From assembly GCA_934045905.1 (NCBI GenBank), contig OW203762.1:23468345-23532344 (forward strand): a stretch of 64,000 nt of DNA, in the 5' to 3' direction. Positions 56,061 through 64,000 of the stretch are shown here, piece after piece (position 1 is the first letter of the stretch; each line of letters begins with the position of its first letter). The DNA comes from Leuctra nigra. Lineage: Eukaryota; Arthropoda; Insecta; Plecoptera; Leuctridae. Both the position numbers and the translations under genes were made by a program. Under the pieces are notes generated by a model. The model did not search any database and had not been told where the DNA came from. It was given only the letters and a program-made list of their open reading frames with translations.

Positions 56061-58165
56061 TAAAGCTAATTCATCAAGCTGTTAAATTCTTGTATGGAGT
56101 TTGAAATTGCTCTTGAATAATTAAATACAAATCTTATATTTTTAAACCAAATTGATTAAGAACGATATAAAAAGTGCTGAATTTCCCGTTTCTTTACCTA
56201 TTTTGAACAGAGTGTGGGTATCGTAATTAACTTATTAAATTGTAATCGTAATGATTGTCATCCCACTGTAATGCATCTCCAATTACCACATTCTTCGGTA
56301 ACTCGATGTTGTCTAGCCTCTTTAGTCAACCATTTATCATCAGCGCTGTCTACCACGTAAAACAACAGTTGAAATTGTGTGTCGCATAATTGTCTGGAGT
56401 TGAGGTTATGTTTGTATTTTCTTGTGGACAATAAGGACAATGACACACACCTTGTGGCAAAACACACTTCTTTTCACCTGGTACATTCGCGACATCATTA
56501 GAGAGTTCGTCTTATATCCAGGATAGAGCAAAACAACAATGTAGGGAAACGTTCTGTGTAATTCGTTGACAGGGTGCGAATTGAGGGGGAGGTGAGAGTA
56601 TTTCCCTCTCTGGTTTTCTCATCCCTAGATCTGTTTCCAAATACCAATAATGAATCCCAAGGGGGATAGGTTTTTCCCCAACTCTGTAAAATGTTGACTT
56701 TTAATCTACGAATACATCAAAAAATAAATTTTTCGGAAATAATTACTTTTGCAGTAAATCGTTCTTGGCTTCCGCAGGATTTCTGCTAGGAGAAGGCAAG
56801 CCAAGGAAAACAATTTTCTACAGGTGAAGTGAGGTGTATGGGGCACGCCCCCCACCCTGCCCGCATAATGTTTTTTCGTTTGTGTATACATTTTGAAATC
56901 AATTTTGATACGTTATGAGGTGTATTTTGTTGAAAGATTCAATATTTTTTAAGCTTTGACACTTTCGGGTGGGGGAGGGCATGCCCCCGACTAAAGCCAC
57001 CGACCTTGCATGCCCGCAGGGCATTAATTGTTTTCTTACATTTTTTTTGTTTTTTGTCTACAAAATGAAACTCTACGTAAAACACAACACTATTTTTATG
57101 TTTTCCTGACAGTTCTTGCGCTTTCTATAATTCTTTTATTGAGAATATAATAAAGATTTCTTTTAATCTATTTGGCACTCAAGATTCAAGAATAGTTTTT
57201 ATTCACGGAATCGTAAACATTTTCCAATGTTTTATGTTTAATTAATTGATTCTACTTCTAAGTGAAACGTTCACCTACAGGTCGAGGACAGAGGGAGATG
57301 AACCCCTGGGGCCAGATTCACACAAAAAAATATTATTTGCTATAACACGTACATTATCTTTTGTATTATCTTTAACATTGTGATTTTGGTATTAAATCAA
57401 AAGACAAATTTTTCACCGAACTATACGGAAAAAGGTATATCACTTCATATAATGCTAGTTTTGTTAAATACTGATAGTTTTTTAAATTTTAAACTAGCTT
57501 GATATTGAATTTGTATACGGCTTATTATGGGAATATATAAAATAGAGATCAATAATTAAATCTGGAATATTAAGTTAATTGCACTGAATAATTTGATTCT
57601 GGTATATGTTTGTGATTTGGCGTAATTACCAAGTGTCGTGTGTAGCGTTTTGTTCATGATACACGAAAACATCAAGTACAGAAACCGTGTCGAACATTTT
57701 GCACTCTGAACTCGCAACACACTAAATCATAATTCTCTGATAATTTCGTGTAACTTCTCAATTCGTCTGCGTTTCAGGTTGATCGTGTAACATGGCATAT
57801 ACAGATCCTTCAAAGCTGACACGAAACCATGAGGTCACGGCATCACGCAGAACAGAACAGTTTTGTCTTCACTTCCCCAAAGATCAAGGTATTCGAGACA
57901 ACTTGGCTTTTTGCCCACTCTTATGTCAATGGTATTGAAAGACAGCTGCTACGACAAACCCTTGTAGTTTATTTTTCATGCTTTTTTTCACCCCTACCTT
58001 TCCACTGAAGGTCCACTGAAGGTTATCCAACAAACCACTAGTGAATATTGTGCGTTTTTAATAATAATATGAAACAACTATTGAAAATACAACATGCTAA
58101 TTAAATTGTGATACAATTGACGTTATGTTCCACGGGAACTTGACGTTTGGGTATTGTATGTTCTA
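56061..58165. other. non-coding stretch
   Basis: No gene recognised in this stretch. Short open frames have no domain. Confidence 0.4.
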
Positions 58166-59915
58166 ATTGAGCGAGCGAAGCTAGCGTCTCCTTTTGGCTC
58201 TTTTGGCACGGACCTCTGTGTATTTTTTTGTTTTTGTTTTTATGTAACATTTCCGTTGGGTGAGGCTATACAGGTCAGAGTTTTTCTTCAATCGAGCTGA
58301 AATTTTGCACACATGTAGAGACAACCTTTTCTGTTTGCAGACCCAATTTTTTTTGAAATCCATTAATTGGTTAAAATTTAAATAAACATCTCCTGATAGT
58401 AGGTTGAAAAATGAAAATGGTCTTCGATAAATCTGATCGAACTCATATTTTGGCTATACAGGGCAGAGTTTTTCTTTGATCGAGCTGAAATTTTGCACAC
58501 ATGTAAAACCAGCCTTCTCTGTTTGCAGACCCTAATTTTTTTTGAAATCCATTCATTGGTTAAAATTTAAATAAATATCTCCTGATAGGCTGAAAAATGA
58601 AAACGGTCTTCGATAATTCTGATCAAACTCATATTTTGCATTATCTTTAAGACCAATATTGTCTCTTATTTTACAAAATTTCATTCCAATCAGTTAAGAT
58701 CGTATGAACGTATTAAAATTTTTAATATCTGTCAGTAACGAAGCACCGCGTAGAGAACATCTATCTTCACACTATTAAATTTAAGGTGAGATCAGATGGG
58801 CTTGAGACGTGAAACAGGCTCCAATGCTAAATATGGCCAGGTCTATAGAGTGGATTGGCTGCGGCTACCAGCCGTTCGCAGCGCTCTCTAAGCACCATGG
58901 TTGGTGTTAGAAAATCGAACTAATCTGAATTTTAGCGGGTTAAGAGGGCTTGGTAGTGAGCGTGGCCTTGACGAGTTTTTTAATCGATTTGTATCAATAT
59001 CTTTTTCCAGTGTAATTGTTAACAAAATAGGGCTATGGACGTGAATTCAGAACAGTTCAATGAAAATAATTTCATAGTTTGGAATAAGCTGTTAGTTTTA
59101 TTGTGTCCAACAGGTGTTTAGAACCCCGAAAATTACTAAATTTTCGGGTTCTAAACACCTGTAGGACAAAGTAAATCAAATAAACCATTACAAGCTATGG
59201 AATTATTTTCATTGAACTGTTTTGAATTCACGTCCATAGCCCTATTTTGTTAACAATTACACTGGAAAAAGATATTGATAAAAATCGATTAAAAAACTCT
59301 TCAAGGTCAAACTCACTACCAAGCCGTCTTAATTCAAAATCAAATGTATAAATTAGAACTTAAACAACTTGGATAACGATCAGATGAAATTAAAAGGGTT
59401 GATATCAGTGTAAAAATGTGTTTAGTTTATTGATTGTAATAATTAACATGTAATACAAGCATTTTCACTTACTTATTATTCACCAAACAGCAAATAACCT
59501 AAAAGACGGCATTTGACAGCTCGCGCCATTGACTATCACTCAAGAAATAAAATGATTGCCTAGATTAGTTCCGGGATCGCCACCAGCGAACTTAGCGCTG
59601 CGATCGGCTAGGGTGCAGACTGACCAAGGGTCGATTTTATAGCATTTTTTTCTGCGTATTCCACCCGTAGTCCGTATTCACGGGAGCCAATGGTAGGAAT
59701 TGATTCTGATTTGCTTTATGAACCAGGGTGCTAAGATGCAATTTTTAAGTTTCGATGAAAAGCATATTATACTTTTATGTTGATATGATATCATATTTCA
59801 ATTCAATATGGATGTATAACATGTTTTCTGTGCGTTGTGTACGCATTTCCGGTTCGAGAATTTGCACGTACCCGTGCTCGCTCATCAACGCGTTACACTG
59901 AGCGTTTTCCTAGTA
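58166..59915 (-). repeat. TACTAGGAAAACGCTC family repeat, opposite orientation, interrupted
   Basis: It matches 45428-46040 in reverse complement in two pieces: 58166-58740, then 59721-59915. Roughly 980 bp of other sequence lies between them and includes the TTAA element at 58944-59328. The first piece has an internal tandem duplication of about 190 bp (GAGCTGAAATTTTGCACACA at about 58288 and 58480). Confidence 0.7.
58944..59328. mobile_element. foldback element flanked by TTAA
   Basis: Ends GAGGGCTTGGTAGTGAG and, inverted, GACGGCTTGGTAGTGAG, between TTAA at 58940-58943 and 59329-59332. The arms meet at a central palindrome (AACCCGAAAATT...). Half of a second copy is at 30491-30660. Confidence 0.75.
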
Positions 59916-59996
59916 AAATATAGATAACAATAACACACCACCTTTTTCAAAACTTAAAGGAGGTTTTCTAGATAATTTGTGCTACATAATATTGTA

Positions 59997-60200
59997 CCGG
60001 ATGGCGCAAAAAAGCGCACAATGGGCGAGACATCGCTGTGACGAAACTACTGCACACTTCGGGCTGAAAAATGATATAAATAACATACTACGGTGTGATG
60101 TGTGCAAGTTTCAAAAACATTACTATTGAAGGAAAAAAGTTACAGGTGCTCAAATTTGGTTGTCAAAAAATTGTTTATACGGAGCTCAAATAGCGCGCTC
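59997..60200. mobile_element. truncated relative of the CCGGGTNGCGC foldback
   Basis: CCGGATGGCGCAAAAAA, then GTGTGCAAGTTTCAAAAACA and ATACGGAGCTCAAATAGC, as in one arm of 7856-8673. The opposite arm is missing. Confidence 0.6.
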
Positions 60201-61936
60201 AATAGCGCAAAAATTACCAGATCCTGTCTAAAAAATTAATATACCTACACGAGCGATATATGCTTAGATCATATTAGTATATGTGTACAAAATTTCAGAT
60301 CAATTGGTTGAGCGGTTTTACCAGGGAACAGCAGGCAAAAAAACGAAACCACACAGAGCATGTGCCATAAGAGTATACATACCTCAATAAATTCACTCAA
60401 CTACAAGAAATACACACACAAAAGACGGAAACATATACTTCTGTAACCTTTTGTTCCATAGATGACATTTTATATTTTATTTTCAAATGTATATTAGACT
60501 TACCTTTTCTGATCTTTCATTTTGAACAATCAATATGTTGCAGTTTTTTTTTTTATTTGCCACATCTTTTTACCTGTATCTCTTATCTTATGTAAAATAA
60601 AATAAAAATTATCAAAAATATTACTATTTAGGATTAAGTTTCAATTTAACAAGTGGAGGCGAAAGCCAGGAGTTGTTAAAAATAACATTAGAAATTGTAA
60701 ATAATCTATGAAAAAAACCTATACCGTGGTGAGGCTCGCTATGAACTCCTCTAGTGGCCGTCTTTCTGGTCGTTCAGCTAGATTGCACCTGATCTAAGTC
60801 CCTAGAACAACCAGAAGCGTGTGCCCGAGCCATTCCCGTCACTTTACTGCTGACTTATTACTGAACTCATGTGGAAAGAAGACATCAACATGTAAAGCTC
60901 ATTGCCACGCAGGCAAATCACAGCTCGGCAAGAGCGAGTGGTAGACATAAATTAACCTGCCAGTATAACTATAAGAAATACAACTTTCGGAGTTTTATAA
61001 TATTCTATAGAGTTTGTTTATGTTATCGTTATTTTTCATGCAGATAAATAGTCCTATGAAAAACTCATACAATCTTGAACTTAGGGAAAGCGGTCAAAAA
61101 GGCAATTTAAATTATTAAACACCATTATAAAGGATTATTATTATTCATGGTAATGCCGAATGGATGGGTGGGGATGTTTAGTTGTATGTATCAGGTTGCC
61201 ATAGTATTGAGTACCTAATACAGCTAATAAATATTAGCAAAGGATGAGGTAGTAAATTCATTGGAAGATCTGAGGTGTGTACCACGTCATAAATACTGAA
61301 CCACTCAGCAAGAAAAGGCATTTTCATTACCTTCACAATTAAAACTATCGCTTCCTTATAACTACCCATCGGATGATAATCACTCATTTACATGTGGCAC
61401 ACGCCACTAGTTAATAATGCAAAAAAAAGAAAACTGATAACAAATCTGATGCAGTAAGTGCAGAAGTCGTATTACCCCTCGGGCAAGTGTAGCTGCAAGT
61501 AGCCATAAAGCAGTTTATCCGTATATTTTTGTACCTAAGTGTATTTTTGCTCTGTTTGAAAATAATGAGACATCGTAACTGACCATAAAGTAGAGTGGAA
61601 ATGGAATGTTGAAATCCATAGTGGTAAACGCAAAAAACCTTCGTGTGTGGTTGTATGATTGACGGAGTGGAGTAATATTTACCATTTAAATCTATTTCGA
61701 GTAAAGTATCCATGAAGGGCCGATGAAATATTTGTATATTGAATTTAAATAACAGATGTAAATTACTTGTTATATTTTTATCCGGTAAGTTTTTAAAAAT
61801 AATTTTCATACAAGTATTATCCAATGTTTTCTTTAATCATCTATAAATTCTACTATTTTTAAGCACTAAGCTGACTGGTGGAATTGTCTCCCAGAGGAAT
61901 CTTATTATCTTACTGACTAACTCAACGAAAAGTGGA
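60201..61936. other. AT-rich non-coding sequence
   Basis: No gene. The 137-codon minus-strand frame at 61411-61824 is the longest here, but its composition looks random and no domain is seen. Confidence 0.4.
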
Positions 61937-62345
61937 GATCGATTCTGGTTCCGGTTCCAAGTTTTTAAAAATATCGGTTCCGATTCTAATTCGGTTCCAT
62001 TTGGAATTATTGTCTGATTTCCATTTGGAATACAGATTTTTTTTTTTAAATCGACTTTTGGGAACTTACAGGCACAGTAGATTTCATAAATAAGGCAGGA
62101 AATGACTAACATTGACTATTCTTTGAAAACTGTAAATTGCAATAAAACTTTTCAGATTTGGGAGGCAATGAAGTAAAAATTGAATGAAATTAATTATTTA
62201 AAGAACATTTATGGAACCCAAATAATGTTATAGGGTTCCGGTTCCACCTAAAAAATTAATACCTATGGTCTAATTCCTGTTCCGGTTTCTATAAAATATC
62301 GGTTTTTTTCGGTTCCGGGTCCGGTTACAGTCCCGTTCCAGAATC
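61937..62345. repeat. GGTTCCGGTTCC-rich region, possible degenerate MITE
   Basis: GATTCTGGTTCCGGTTCC near the left and GTTCCAGAATC near the right are inverted. Further GGTTCCGG motifs lie at 62230-62330. No target duplication is seen. Confidence 0.35.
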
Positions 62346-62507
62346 AAACACCTTACTTTTACCATATTTCCACTATTACTTCGATTATTACAGCATATTG
62401 ACCATAAATGTGTCAATTTAGTATCAAAAGATATCAATCGCACTCTGTAAGACCGCTTTCGATTCCTCAGTCCAGAGTCAATTGGGAAGGTTCCCTTACA
62501 CTACTGG

Positions 62508-63025
62508 CAGACATGGGCAGTATCTAGATTCTAGATACTATCTTAGATACATTTGTATCTCGTATCTAGTATTTTAGATATATAAGCCAAATGTATCTGT
62601 ATCTTGTATTTTAAATACCCATTTCTAAAGTATTTTGTATCTTTTTTGAAGATTTAAAATACAAGATACATTTTATGCGCCTAGAATTTCAAAGAGAGCA
62701 GACAAGCATAAAAAATACACGTTGCCATGAATCGATCAAGAAAATGTTAAGTACCTATATGTTGCCTTACAAATAGAACAAATTAAAATTTAATTTAGAA
62801 AGTAAGCCCCTAAATTTTTTACTGTTGGATGATATGTATGAGAATATAAAAAGTATCTTTAAGTTTAAATGTATCTTTTTTGAAGTATCTAAAGATACTA
62901 TCTTGTATCTTGTATTTTAAATACATCTCTAAAATGTATCTTGTATTTTAGATACCCAAATTAAAAGTACCTATCAGTATCTTGTATTCCAAATACATTG
63001 AAACAGAGTACTTTGCCCATGTCTG
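62508..63025. mobile_element. hAT-type MITE, second copy, with empty TTAA site
   Basis: Ends CAGACATGGGCA and TGCCCATGTCTG-type (TTTGCCCATGTCTG), flanked by an exact 8-bp duplication ACTACTGG (62500-62507 and 63026-63033). Related in reverse orientation to 43402-44477, but without its 529-bp insertion. Confidence 0.9.
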
Positions 63026-63033
63026 ACTACTGG

Positions 63034-64000
63034 CAAGACCGGCTCTCCACAAGACATTATCCTAGTTGCAGACCAGTGCGTCGTTAAAGACCATTATGTA
63101 CCTGCTGACTCATTCCAAACACACTAATAGGTGTTATTAAGCCTTGAATTACACGTTGTCTTTGGCCAGGGTCCACGGCCCAGCATTGTATTCGTCTATA
63201 AGTTGACAGGACCAATCTTCATCATCCACATGATACGATCTGCCGGGCTTTGTTCAGGAATCAGCGTCCAAGAATTGAAGTAATAATTCACCATGACAAT
63301 TGCTATTATTCGAGTTGCTAATTACAAGATTCAACGGTTGTTTAGGGACAGGTACATAGAGTATGTTTCTTCTTTGAGAGTGGATATATTGTCTTCCGGG
63401 TTGGTGGCTTTTTTTTTCACTTAAAACTTTTCACTTTTCATTAAAAGGGGTCATATATTTTAGAAAATTGTCATTGGTGTTTGAAATGCTGTTATCTGTT
63501 TAACGTTCGTTTTGAGAGTGCTCGTTAGGTTTTGTTTATTGTATGTAAAAAAAACTATGTGACATTGTAAAGAGCAATTCAGAAATATCATTCTTGATTT
63601 GGGCTCTAAACTAAATTAGTGAGCTCGGTTTGCCACTATGACTATTGAATTAATTGTGGCACCCCCTAAATAAATTTTTGTCTTCTTCTCCTCATCTTGG
63701 TAGATTTCAACCCATTACATGTTTAAATGAAATACATGTAAATTTTAATTACATGTGGGTACATACTCATACCTATTTTATTTTGCACAATTTATCAGCA
63801 TATTACCATTTTTATTGATTCAAATTCATTTTTCATAATACTAAATGAAATATTTGGAGACATTCGGTAACTTTTTATATTGGATTCACCACCTTCATGG
63901 TCAATCTTGACTCTAGAGAACTGACAGTAACTAGGTGATTCTGGTGATAGATGTTAAACATGCCCTCTGGACTAGTAAACTGCATGATTCCGAGTCACCC
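63034..64000. other. non-coding sequence to window end
   Basis: CAGTGCGTCGTTAAAG at about 63075-63090 resembles the 3' end of the SINE. No gene seen. Confidence 0.4.

Noticed and set aside
61411..61824. 137-codon minus-strand frame as a gene
   Set aside because: No recognisable domain, AT-driven amino-acid composition and no supporting splice or promoter signals.

Overview
The window looks like nuclear DNA from an insect: AT-rich, intron-bearing, and dominated by transposable elements. The strongest evidence is an insect-type (7tm_6 family) odorant receptor gene whose six exons join in phase. The dispersed repeats (the CTAG-hairpin family, the TACTAGGAAAACGCTC family and a tRNA-headed SINE) remind me of planthopper (Delphacidae) genomes. 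That species-level guess comes from memory and cannot be verified here. No prokaryotic, organellar or viral genes are seen.

Layout, left to right. 2.39-6.77 kb: an apparently intact CR1-like LINE on the minus strand, with ORF1 (SAP box, coiled coil, SGNH-esterase-like domain) and ORF2 (endonuclease plus reverse transcriptase). 7.29-10.09 kb: a hAT-type element with an 8-bp target duplication, carrying two further elements inserted inside it. 12.0-12.4 kb: a 3-copy tandem array. 16.9-20.7 kb: a plus-strand secreted C-type lectin gene with TATA box and poly(A) signals. It has in-frame stops in exons 1 and 3 and a degenerate lectin domain, so it is probably a pseudogene. Its introns hold a nested palindromic element and a LINE remnant. 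21.5-22.5 kb: a minisatellite of about 25 units, each with a CACGTG E-box, followed by a GC-richer stretch that could be a promoter. 22.7-38.6 kb: mostly non-coding, with scattered foldback MITEs, SINE copies and long poly-C runs.

38.6-49.3 kb: the odorant receptor gene, 42738-47093 on the plus strand (439 aa), with a phase-compatible candidate upstream exon at 40784-40892. Two nearly identical 1.8-kb elements in opposite orientation flank the gene, and a third related copy lies just upstream of exon 1. Intron 1 carries a hAT element with a TTAA-inserted element inside it. A second hAT copy at 62.5 kb preserves the corresponding empty site.

49.3-64 kb: no confident host gene; nested foldbacks, palindromes, a SINE that merges into a 113-bp (CAT)n microsatellite, and more dispersed repeats.

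The host genes do not form an operon or pathway. Two chemosensory or immune-type genes sit in a repeat-rich landscape, and most of the recognisable structure is the layered history of element insertions.
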